NCBI GenBank assembly: GCA_963682055.1
Contig: OY821746.1
Span: 21,642,481-21,706,480 of the forward strand
Direction: 5' to 3'
DNA from: Primula veris
Lineage: Eukaryota > Streptophyta > Magnoliopsida > Ericales > Primulaceae
DNA: 64,000 nucleotides
This document shows positions 53,853 to 64,000 of this stretch, piece after piece (position 1 is the stretch's first letter; every line of letters starts with the position of its first letter). A model generated the notes under the pieces. That model was not told the DNA's origin, made no database searches, and saw nothing but the letters and a program-made list of their open reading frames with translations. The position numbers and the translations under genes were made by a program.

Positions 53853-55126
53853 ATGGGTTTTATAGCCTTTTGGTAATTTCTAGGGTTTACAATTTACGTT
53901 ACATAAGTATAATATAATATATATTTGACCCGCCGTTGAAATATGTTTATCCCGAATCTCCTCACATATTTTTTTTATATCAATAATATCATTTTTTTAT
54001 TAAAAAAAAATCTTTCGAGAAGTAATAAAAAATTCCGATGTTGTTTAAACATAATCATACTTTTGATAACAACACTACTAATGAATGCAAAAAACGATTA
54101 CTGTTTAGTAAAAATAGAGTGATGAAACTAACAAATAATTTAGTTAAATAATAAAATAATTTAAATTGAATAGTTTGTTTTATTAGATTATTTTATTATT
54201 TAATTTTATTCACACAAGTAGTAACTATAATATTAAATGAGATACATCATCATTATAACTTTTATAATCGGTAAATATTCATCATCTATTTTTTTAAAAT
54301 AACAAAGTTGATTTTAAATTTAAGTATATTTTAAATTTTACTAGTCTTTTATATTCAAAACTAGAAATATATAATTTTATAATAATTACGTAACACACAT
54401 GATCCATACACACAAAGTAATGTTGCAAAAAACAAATATTGAATATTATTTATTAACTTCATATATTAAAATAACAATTTTAGTATATTGTCAATTGTAT
54501 AGTTTTTCTTTTTAAAGTAGTTTATATATTATCTTAGTAAAACTAAAATTCCCAAAATGAACATTTAATATAACTATTTAATTCATTTAACTTATAAATA
54601 AAGTCCCAACATAATGTTATTGTGGAATTATAAAAATAAAAATAATTTTTATTTTTTTTGAAAATCGGGTCGGGTCGGGACACCTGTCGGGATTCATCCC
54701 TACACCCGATCCCTATCCCGAAAGTACTTGGGTCGGGACAAATCCCGACTTTTTTGGGACGGGACAACTTTGGGTTGGGACAAACTCGGATTTCGGGTCG
54801 GGGTTTAGGGATTTTTTCCCACCCCTAGTTGTCACAATGACAAATAATAAAATAATGGAAACTGAAAAAGAAACGAGTATCGACATGATTAACCGAATTT
54901 TTTATGATAATAAAAAAGATAACTTTGAGGTTAAGTTAAAAAAATACGGGAAATTTATATTGGAAAACTCGAGCGTTCTTTAAAAAGACATGTTAGTGAT
55001 ATGTGACGGAATTATTTAAATCGTTGATGAAATACAGCGTGTCACGTTGTCTTTTCCAGCTTTCCTTGTTATACTATTACTTGCCAATTCTCATGATTTT
55101 CAATCATGTATTCCGGTGTTTATGGA
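53853..55126. other. Intergenic DNA upstream of the methyltransferase
   Basis: Apart from the TATA/telo-box motif at its start, this is AT-rich DNA. A (GTCGGG)-rich block at about 54660-54835, ending CCCACCCCTAG, resembles that at 24.57-24.64 kb and is probably a truncated hAT-like repeat. No gene is seen. Confidence 0.5.
53859..53888 (-). promoter_or_regulatory. Apparent core promoter of the methyltransferase gene, stranded beyond the MULE
   Basis: On the minus strand, reading toward the methyltransferase: a telo-box AAACCCTA (53888-53881), then GGCTATAAAACCC containing TATAAA (53864-53859), then the MULE target site. The TATA-like motif ends 7 bp from the right TSD. Without the element it would lie about 165 bp upstream of the methyltransferase start codon. 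Assignment as that gene's promoter is inferred from strand, spacing and motif order. Confidence 0.6.
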
Positions 55127-55670
55127 CAGAGGTGTACATAAACCGAAACAAACCGATCAAACCAACCGAATCAAATCGAACGATACAAAACCGATTAGTA
55201 ATTGGTTTGGTTTGGTTTGAAATTTGATCAATCGATTGACTGGTTCAGTTTACAGTTTTAGCGGTTTTTAAACCGAATCAAACCGAACCGAACCAATTAT
55301 TTTATTAATATATAAAACAATATAATTATTTATATATATACATAAATAAGTTAAAATATGATGTTTTACTTGCTATTTGTAGCTATCAATAATATATTTT
55401 GTTAAATTATTTATAATTTACTTATTATTCGATTTTTGGTTCAAAGTTGAAAATAAAATATAAACGAAAATTTTACGAAACTGGTGTAATTTTGAATATT
55501 GTGTTTTTTCTTTGTTAAAGCTCAAACCAACCGAACCAAACCGATTATGACTGGTTTGGTTTGGTTCCGATATTTTTTTGGGTCAAAATCGAACCAAACC
55601 GATTGCTTTTGATTGGTATCGTTCGTATTTTATTCAAAAACCGAACCGAACCGAACGGTGTACACACCTA
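55127..55670. mobile_element. hAT-like element rich in AACCGA
   Basis: A 544-bp element. The left end is CAGAGGTGTACATAAACCG and the right end is the complement of TAGGTGTGTACACCG. The flanks TTTATGGA (55119-55126) and TTTATGGC (55671-55678) match at 7 of 8 bases. Both arms consist of AACCGA/TCGGTT motifs around an AT-rich centre. No coding capacity. Confidence 0.78.
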
Positions 55671-55678
55671 TTTATGGC

Positions 55679-56186
55679 TATGCTACTTGGTGGTTCATCT
55701 GTTGCATTGAATGTAAATTGTAATGAATAAACTTGGTAGTTTTTCAGTTTTCTTCAATTTCGTGCCCCTCTAAGCGCCATATCCCGTGCAGTGGCCTCCC
55801 TTGTAATTACTAACCTATCGTTTCATGTATACAATTTCATCCCCCGACACTGTCGGAAGACATGTAAAATGAACTACTATGTTACTGCATAGAGGCAATT
55901 CTTTAATTCTTATATCGCAATATTTTCTTATTAAAATATGGGAAATTGTTACAAATGAAAGATATCAAAAAGAAAAGTGAAACAAACTTAATAATCCGCT
56001 TTTCTACACTATGCTACATAATGCAGGTGACTGTGGCAGCTCCAAGGACTTCATTTACAAACGAGGACACAAGGCAAACAGTGGTCGACTAGAAATTGGA
56101 GAGAGTGAATTGCAATAGAGGTGAAGATTCTAATCGACGATCTATCCAAAGCCTCATTAAAAATTTAGATGTCCGCTTGCCAGTAA
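55679..56186. other. Glyoxalase gene 3' flank
   Basis: No gene recognised; it includes the presumed 3' UTR of the minus-strand glyoxalase I gene. Confidence 0.4.
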
Positions 56187-59100
56187 TCACTCTAATTCCT
56201 TCAAAAAGTCGACATTATCAACAAAAACCTGCAGAATTTACGAATAAGATTCTTCCTTAAAACAACAGACACAAATGTAGAACTAAATATCCTAATGTGG
56301 TGGGAATAAGGACTTTTGAACTTAAAAGTTGCTTACGACTTTCAAACATAGGCGTACTGTGTTCAAAAATTAAGACCCACAGAGATGGTAAATTCCTTGG
56401 TTAGAGATAATTGCTAAGATGATCAAAAGAAAGACACGCTGGCATAAACCAAATCACGAGTCATGAACCATGTACCAGTCATCTTTTTCAATACTTGAAG
56501 CAAACCAGTTATGTGCACATGCGGCAATGTTATTAACAGTTTCAAAATCCAGTTTGGTTAGTCATACATGGTAAGCCACCATTATATTTGAAAACTTAAG
56601 CAACTTAAAATAGATAAAATAGCATAATCATTATCTCAATACACCACCTCATGTATAACCTTGTTCATTTTCAGTAGTTGGACAACGCATGCAACAATAT
56701 TTTTTAGCGTCGAATAGTGGAACATGAACTCACGATTTCTGTTCCAGAGAAATTGTAAGCCATCGTCCAATTGAAGAGTTTAAATTGTTAGAGAGGTGTA
56801 ATAGTGTACAGAACAATCTTCAACTGGTCAATGTGATCTAGTTATTTGCTAACAGTCATTTTTTTTTAATTTTTATGCAATATTCCTATTGTTGCTAATA
56901 TGCCTATAGCTTGAACAGACATTGTTCGACACAATCAGTGAGCTAAAATGTGATAGAAACCAATGCAAGTCTTTCACATTAAATGTTCCAAATACAAATA
57001 TCATGATCCATCGCAATTGACTCCCAACAAACGAAATAAATTAAGAACCATACCGATTTCCAGCCATCGGGATCTAGACATGCAGTTATCTTGGTTTGGA
57101 GGCCAGGTAATGGTCCAGCTTCTCGTGTAATCTTCCCACCATGGAGCTTTATCGCATCTGCAGTTTTATATACATCATCTGTCCCTATTGCTATCTGCAC
57201 AATATCAAGTTTTGCTTTACTCGGTTCCTTGCAACAAAAAATTATAGCTAGAATGGGGGATGAGGGTTACCTGACCATAGCCATTCCCTTTAGCATACTC
57301 TGTGACCCCATAGTTGTATGTCAACTCTAAGACAGCACTTTTATCCTCAGGACCATAACCCATCATTGCTATTGTATACTGGGGGACAAAAGCAGCACAT
57401 TAAGTTAGCTCTACAGTGGCAAGCAGAGAAAATTACCAAAGAGTTTAATGACCAAATATAATCGGCCCAAAATGGTAAAAGGAAATATAAGTTATATATT
57501 ACTCTTTTTACTTTTTCCGGTCTAATATTAAGAATAGGAAGAAAACAGTGTGCAGTGAGTTATACGAACCCAGGACCTATAAACTAATGTGATGGATTCC
57601 TATCTTGATTCATCATTAATGCTGTTTTCCCGCCTCTTAATTCTATATAATAATCATGCAAGTTTCCTATTGTATACTTTACGGCTTTACCCAAGCAAAA
57701 ATTTCATTATGGAGGAATAGATGAGTGTGAGAAAAACAGTAGGGAAGTAATACGAGAAACTTTTATACAGCAATTTCCAGAAGAAACACAATGCAGATAC
57801 TTAGTAAAGGGAATGTGCATATAATGACACTACAACAGTAACTGGAACTGCAAAAAGCAAAGGCAGTTTAGAGGATCCTTTGCTTTGCATGTCATCAGTG
57901 GAAGTAGGCCAAATCACTCTTTTAATATTTTTCTGTCCTTGCATATCTTTAATTTTAAATTCCGACTTTTGCGCAAAGGAGAAGACATAAGCCAAAAGAT
58001 TCCGAAAGGAGATAAAAAAATATGACAGCTATTATCTCCTCTCCCTTCAAAAGTATCCTACTATTACCACTTTCTTTTCCCTCCCATGCACAAAAAGAGA
58101 AGCATAAAATAAGTATACCATGCATACACTTACCCAAAAAGAAAGGGGAAAAAGCACAATTCTTTCCTACTTTGAAAAGTGAAATCTGCAGCAAATGTTA
58201 TATGTTGCGAAAGAAATTTCAATATTACAATGCCCAAAATCCCAATTATAACAAAAATCATCCATTACAAAAACTAGCATTAAGCCGTAACTTTCCATTG
58301 AATAAGGAGCACAAATCACGTTCTACAGACAGAATTTCAAGTAGAATGAGAACCTGCAAAGTAAGATAACCAACATGTGATCATAAAAAAGCAATTACTT
58401 GTGTATTAGCCTTCCATTTAGCTAATAACCAATCATCAGAATATTACATCTCTTCAAAACTATCTCCAAAAGTAATCGACATGTGATGTTCAATTCAAAT
58501 GTTCCGAACTCGAACAAGTATCTAAATTACATGTCAAATTACCTTTTGTTCAGGGTTGTCCCGAGTTCGAAGAAGCTCCATGCCAAAAGCCTACCAAAAA
58601 AAAAATTGAGTTCCAGTAAACATTGTACATAACTACCTAAACAAGGTACCCTCCAAAAAAAGAACTACCTAAACAAGGTAAAACAAAACAGGTGCAAAAA
58701 ACAATAAGTCAAATGTGCATCCATGATAAGAAAAAGTTTTACCTTCTCATAAAATTTTATGGAACGATCAAGATCACCAACTCGGAGCATGACTTGACAA
58801 AGAGGTTCTGGTGTAGGCTCTCTCTCTAAAAGTTCAAACTTATAACCGTCGGGATCTTCAATGAATGCAATAACTGTCTTGCCACCTTTGACAGGGCCAG
58901 GTTCCCTCGTAACTGTTCCACCTTTAGCCTTAATAAGGTCCACAGTTTTTGCAACCTAAAAAATATAGCATCTCATAATGAGCGTTGTACCATGACCTAT
59001 TATAATGGTAATATAACAAATGCCAACTATCAAAGATTAACACATTAACAATTCTGAAAGAATCAAACTGAAGAGTTTCAGCTGTGATGCTTCTTTGAAA

Positions 59101-62100
59101 ACATACACGGTACTTATTGATGTTTAAGTAACTCCTAAGTTTGCATATCCAGAAAAGCAAATAATAGAACTCGTAAGAAATAATGCTGGAAGTTCCTTTC
59201 TCAGTTTCTCTTAGAGTGGCTAGTTTTTTCTTGGGGTTTCTAAGGAGGTGCTAGCCTGTATATATTCTCCTAGAGTGGTTTGCATCTGAGACTCACTTTC
59301 TGCTTGTTTTCTATATGCATAACATACCCCCAAAACAATCCTTTGATTAAACCCTGATGGATAGCTTATATCTTGTATGCAAGTAAGAGCTACACGCGAT
59401 AAGAGAACTGACAGATGCAATTGGGGTCTCAAGTGTCCACACAGCAGGATAACATGTAACTTGCATTCCATAATATTAACAACTTACATCGTCAACAGCA
59501 ATACCAAAATGACCGAAGCCAGCACCAATATCATACTTGTCAACTCCATAATCTGGCAGCAACATCAATACAAAAAGCAAGTCACACAATAGCATAAGCA
59601 GCAAGCCTTTGGCTGTTCTTTTTAGGCATTGCGAAAGTTACTTTTGTAGATAATTAGACCTACTTTTGTAGGGTTCACAAAAAAAGTTTTAGATGAATAA
59701 CTTTTGAAAAGTGTTATGCTATATATACAACCCGCCACTCCCGACAGCACTCCCTTAGCTGTCAGGTGACGTGGCATGGACTGAATACAATAAGGTTTAC
59801 AGTTAAAGTCGTATAATGTAATTTAACAAAAATTAGAGTTAATTATTGGTTGTTTCAGTTTTTATGCCTTTAGCCTTTAAGTGGTCCCTACTACTAAGTT
59901 ACATGCGAATGAAGGAGAACTTGTTGAGTTTTTTTATCTTTATTTTAAAGTAGAACTTGTTGAAAATGAAGAGTATGGCCATAAAATAAGTCAAAGCTTT
60001 GTAACTTCTTTTTTTGTTGAACAAATACATGTCTGAAAATTCACAATTCATGTTTTCGAACAAAATAATAAGAAAACTCAAGAAAATAAATTCAAACGGC
60101 TAACTAGTTGCTATCATTATTTTTAAGAAAACAAAATTCTGGTTTCATTTAGTCACAATTAAAAATAATAAGGCAAATATTTAAAAGTTCTAAAATTCAA
60201 CATTCAAAGTATATTTGTCTCTATACAGCTTTTATCTCCCTTCAATATACAATTAATTCAATATCCACATCACATGCCACCTAAGGGAGTGTGGTCGGAA
60301 GTGGGAAAGTTGTGGGAATATCTTTTTCCTTTTGAAAAACACTGGTATCCTTTTTTAGTGGTCCTATTATTTTTTTGTTACAAAAATGACAGCTGATAAG
60401 CCATAAACTGGAACATCTAATTAGAAAGCTAAATAGAGTCTAATAATCAAATAGAGAAAGTTTCAAGTGGTTTACTATATGTGAGTTCTATGACAAAGTG
60501 AGAATCTTCTGGTCCATATCCAAGAAAGGCATTTGTATATCTCTCTTCTGGTATATCACGTTTCCGCAATAGCTTCATCCCTAAGCACTCAGTGTAAAAC
60601 CTACATCCACCAGTATTTAATCGAAGTTCTATAAATCATTAAAGAAATCAAGAATCACAAAGCTGTCAAAAGATACACATCAGGGTAAAAAATATATTAC
60701 TTTATAGTCCTATCCAGATCTCCGACTCGATAAACAACGTGGAGCATTCTTCTATTGTCTTTTTTTACCCACTCTAAGGCTTCTTCTTGGGCAATATTTG
60801 TGCTGGCTTGTGCCATATTTCCAGCATTCCGTACTATAATATTGCTTTTTTCTGCTCTCAACACCTTAGATGCCTTTAGGCTGAAACTTTGTGACTGTGG
60901 AATTGCTGAAAAGATATTCAGAATAACATACTTAGTATTTGATTTGTGTGTCAACACGACTTCAAAACAGATATCCAATAGCAGTTAAGAATTTCCGTGT
61001 ACCACTTCATAAATTACAAAAGAATTAGGATAATAGGTCAAGTATTCCAAAACCTACAAGTCTTAGGTTCTGTACCAACATTCAAAATCATAGAAAGAAT
61101 GATTTTGTCTATTTTTTGCGACTAACTAACAAGTAAAGGTCACTTAGATTTAAAGTCAACAACTTGCCAAACTAAAGTAAGCGGTGCAAAAGGCTAGCCA
61201 ACTGAAAATATCCAAACCAGGAAAACTAGAATCAGCAAAAAGTTTCTAATAAGTAAAAGAAGCATATGAAACAGACATAGCAAGATTTTTAAAAGTTATT
61301 AGAATGTGCCCCTTCTCTAAATTTTCTCTACTTTAGAATCTCCTTCTAAAACCAGGCTATGAATAAATGAAGCTATAAAACAGATGCGTATTAGAACTTC
61401 TTTACATATTACCTCTGATAATTAAAAAGAGTATAGAGGATGTTGTACATCCTAATTCTTCACAAATCAAAGTTAGTGATTCAATTTCAATCTTTCCGTC
61501 TTATATATAAGTGCATTGACTGGCATTGCCAGTATATAACCAATAGTCCTACCATAAGGGGTCTGTTTGGGACAAGTTATTTATTTATTATTATCATTAA
61601 TATTATTTAGAATATGCTTTGGACTAGTAGTCCGTCGAGAATTTATCACAATCCCAGTAAGGTGGGACAAGACTAATTAGCCTGAAAATTTCAGCAACCA
61701 CTCTTCGGGAAAGATACCCGGATATAGTAAAAACATAAATAGTTATTACAAGAATAGTGCTAAGCATAAATAATGATGTATGTACTAAAGCTAGCTGCCA
61801 GACTTTTATACACTTTTCTCAGAAGTACAGAACTACAACCAAGAAATACAGAACTGTCACAACTCACACCACAAAACAAGTTACATAGGCAATAATCAAT
61901 GTACATAAGCTAGCAGGCATGAAATTAAATACTCAATCAGAAAAAGAAAATTTTGATATATTCCAAAACAGCCTTTAATAATCACAATAGTATATTTTGA
62001 ATCAAAATTATTTACACATACCAGCTAGTAAAATCACAGTTACATATTTACTACCCTCATAAATATTTACACAATAATTATGCATGAAGACGTTTTTACT

Positions 62101-64000
62101 CTATCAAAATCAGTGTTTTAAAGAGAGAAATCTTGGCTAAAGCGTTTTCGCAAGAGCTACGCTAAAACTGTTAACTTTTAGCGAAAGCGAAAATCGAGCT
62201 TTTTAAGCTTTGAATTGAGGTATTTTTATTACTACGAAGCTCGCTTGTTAAAGCAGTGATAAACAAATAGTCTTAAATAATAAAATTGGGGAAAAACCAA
62301 GTCCAGCAAAAGAAATAAGACTCCCAAATACTCAAAACAACAACAAATTAGCAACACCCAGATAAAAAAGAACATCTGAGGCGGCGAGAGAAGAGAGAGA
62401 CGCTGAGATAAGTGAAGCTCATCGATTCGTAGAGAAGAGAGAGATGTGTGAATCGATGATGCCATTAGCTATATATATATATATATATATAGTATATGTT
62501 TGTGTGTGCATGCATATTTATATGCGAAATCTTAGCTAAAGCGTTTTTGCAAGAGCTATTGAATCGAGCTTTTTTTACTATGAAGCGCTTGTTAATACAG
62601 TGATCAAAATTAGTCTTAAATAACGAAATTCGGTAACAATCAAGTCCAACAAAACAAATAGACTCCCAAACACTCATAACAGCTACAAATTAGCAAAACC
62701 CAGATGATAAAAAATCTAACTTTAACTAATTTAAATCAAAATAAATAGCAAGTAGAAAGAGCAAAATACCACTGCCTAGGTGGCAACATCTGAGATTAAA
62801 TAGGGAATTATCAATGTACAAATCTAGCAGGCATAAAATTAAATACCCAATGAAAAAAGAAAATATATTCAAAACAGACTTTAAAGAACACAAAACTGTT
62901 TATACTTTAAGAACATATCTTTAAAAGAATAGTACTTTACATAAATAAGGATGCATGTACCAAAAGCTAGGTGCCTAATATATTCCAAAACAGACTTTAA
63001 AAATCACAAAACTGTTCCATCATAACAAATTCACACAATAACTATGCATCACAGCGCTTTTATTTTATCATAATTAGTCTTAGACAACAAAATTCGGGAG
63101 CAATCAACTCCAACAAAACAAATGGACTCTGAAACACTCATAACAGCTACAAATTAGCAACACCCAGATATAAAAAACCAACTTAAACTAATTTAAATCT
63201 AAATAAATAAAATGTAGAAAGAGCAATATCACTGCTTAGGTGGCAACATCTGAAGTGCTTTACATAAATAATGATGCATGCACTAAAGCTAGCTGCCAGA
63301 TTTTTATACACTTATCTCAGAAGTACAGAACTGTCACAACTCAAACCACACAAGATTTACATAGGCAATTATCAATGTACATAATCTAGCAGGAATTATA
63401 TTAAATACCCACTATGAGAAGAAAAAAAAGGTGCCTAATATATTCCAAAACAGACTTTAAAACTCACAAAACTGTTCCATCATAACAAATTTAGTCTTAA
63501 ATATCAAAATTTGGGAATAATCAAGTCCAACAAAAACAAGTAGACTCCCAAACACTCATAACAGCTACAAACTAGCAACACCCAGATAATAAAAAAAATT
63601 GAACTGATTTAAATCATAATAAATAATTACTTGTAGAAAGAGAAAAATCTGAGCCGGCGAGAAGAGAGAGAAACGCCAAGACAACGTTTTTATTCAATCA
63701 AAATCAGTGTTTTTAAAAAAGAAATCTTAGCTAAAGCGTTGAATCGAGCTTTTTTACTACGAAGCTCGCTTGTTAAAAACATTGATCAAATTTAGTCATA
63801 AAAAATAAAATTCGGGAACAATCAAGTACACTGTACAAGTGTTCAACAAAACAAATAGACTCGCAAACAGCTACAAATTAGCAACATCCAGATTAAAAAG
63901 AACCAAAATTTAACTAAATTAAATAACAATAATTACTTAATTAGTAGAAAAAGGAAAATACCAGTGCTTAGGTGGCAACATCTGAGGCGGCGAGAGGAGA
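56187..64000 (-). CDS. GLYI: Glyoxalase I (lactoylglutathione lyase), two-domain plastid type; 5' end outside the window
   Basis: It isomerises the hemithioacetal of methylglyoxal and glutathione to S-lactoylglutathione. Exons on the minus strand: partial exon 1 >64000-63962 (tentative), 60905-60701, 60600-60476, 59552-59488, 58955-58743, 58590-58543, 57378-57271, 57194-57054 and 56228-56187; all phases agree. There are two VOC domains. Domain 1: [40 protein letters not shown] and GYKFELLE, with the metal-ligand pattern His, Glu, His, Glu. Domain 2: [42 protein letters not shown] and [16 protein letters not shown], where His is replaced by Gln, so only domain 1 looks catalytic, as in plant relatives. 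The N-terminal part ([20 protein letters not shown]) looks like a plastid transit peptide. Intron 3 holds a MULE MITE. Which of several exon 1 copies is used is uncertain. Confidence 0.93.
59711..60328. mobile_element. Non-autonomous MULE-like element in glyoxalase intron 3
   Basis: A 618-bp element with imperfect inverted arms (ACAACCCGCCACTCCCGAC on the left; the complement of ACAACTTTCCCACTTCCGAC on the right; both arms also share ACTCCCTTAG). It is flanked by CTTTTGAAAA at 59701-59710 and 60329-60338. The TSD length (9-10 bp) suggests a MULE; the extreme ends are poorly conserved. No coding capacity. Confidence 0.68.
62111..62258. mobile_element. Small hAT-like element in unit 1 of the glyoxalase array
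   Basis: A 148-bp insertion with ends CAGTGTTTTAAAG and the complement of CACTGCTTTAAC, preceded by ATCAAAAT (62103-62110). Related insertions with the same target word occur near 62525-62605 (right flank ATCAAAAT) and 63705-63785. Units at about 63070 and 63485 read through the site without an insertion. The ends resemble the 13151-13650 element. Confidence 0.65.
62464..62492. repeat. AT microsatellite in glyoxalase intron 1
   Basis: A TATATA run directly upstream (minus-strand sense) of the decayed ATG-containing exon 1 copy. Confidence 0.85.

Larger units (their letters stand above)
61740..64000. repeat. Tandem array of decayed glyoxalase exon 1/intron 1 segments
   Basis: Five diverged units, anchored by CAATCAAGTCCAACAAAAC-like wording near 62302, 62640, 63100, 63519 and 63822, each followed by CTACAAATTAGCAACACCCA. 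Several end in exon-like pieces on the minus strand: 62465-62360 opens ATGGCATCATCG and ends CTCGCCGCCTCAG; 62789-62770 reads ATGTTGCCACCTAGGCAGTG before a GT; near 63230 the donor is lost; at 63962-64000 the last 39 nt of a full exon has an intact donor. Confidence 0.75.

Noticed and set aside
62232..62465. Minus-strand frame starting MASSIHTS as the glyoxalase first exon
   Set aside because: Its frame does not join exon 2, no GT donor follows the CTCAG, and the exon-2-compatible frame meets a stop. It is treated as a decayed copy.

Overview
The window is nuclear DNA of a flowering plant, most likely a eudicot. It is AT-rich, its genes carry many short GT-AG introns, and the proteins are plant versions of eukaryotic housekeeping factors. 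Intergenic DNA and introns are packed with small class II transposons, many with readable target-site duplications (TSDs). All gene models below were built by hand from reading frames and splice sites; no database was searched.

Layout, left to right. (1) 1-6.4 kb: intergenic repeats, including a Stowaway-like element and copies of an ~85-bp repeat that recurs in a kinase intron at 31-32.8 kb. (2) 6.4-12.6 kb, + strand: the shared RNA polymerase subunit RPB5 in four coding exons, with a MULE-type MITE in intron 2. (3) 12.6-30.8 kb: gene-poor. It holds a hAT element with an 8-bp TSD, two CACTA MITEs, a broken TTC1-like TPR gene with one of those MITEs inside its coding sequence, and several tandem duplications. 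(4) 30.8-36.7 kb, + strand: a casein kinase I-like kinase in 14 coding exons (433 aa). (5) 38.7-44.7 kb, - strand, convergent with the kinase: a Bin3/MePCE-type RNA methyltransferase in 8 exons (362 aa), with an in-frame triplicated 38-residue insert. (6) 44.9-53.8 kb: a structurally complete 8.9-kb Mutator-like element (MULE). (7) 56.2-64.0 kb, - strand: a two-domain plastid-type glyoxalase I whose first exon runs off the right edge, next to a tandem array of decayed copies of that exon region.

The most notable object is the MULE. It has inverted ends, 9-bp flanking duplications matching at 8 of 9 bases, a transposase fused to an OTU-type cysteine protease domain, and a separate four-exon plant mobile domain (PMD) gene of the MAIN/MAIL type. 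It also carries palindrome arrays at its left end that recur upstream of the transposase, a telomere-like TTTAGGG array and a 56-bp minisatellite. Three point changes look inactivating: Asp to Asn at the second DDE position, a TAG upstream of the transposase frame and a TAG in the PMD gene. All three fit cytosine deamination at CG or CHG sites. The element sits between an apparent TATA box/telo-box and the start codon of the methyltransferase gene, so it appears to have separated that gene from its core promoter by almost 9 kb.
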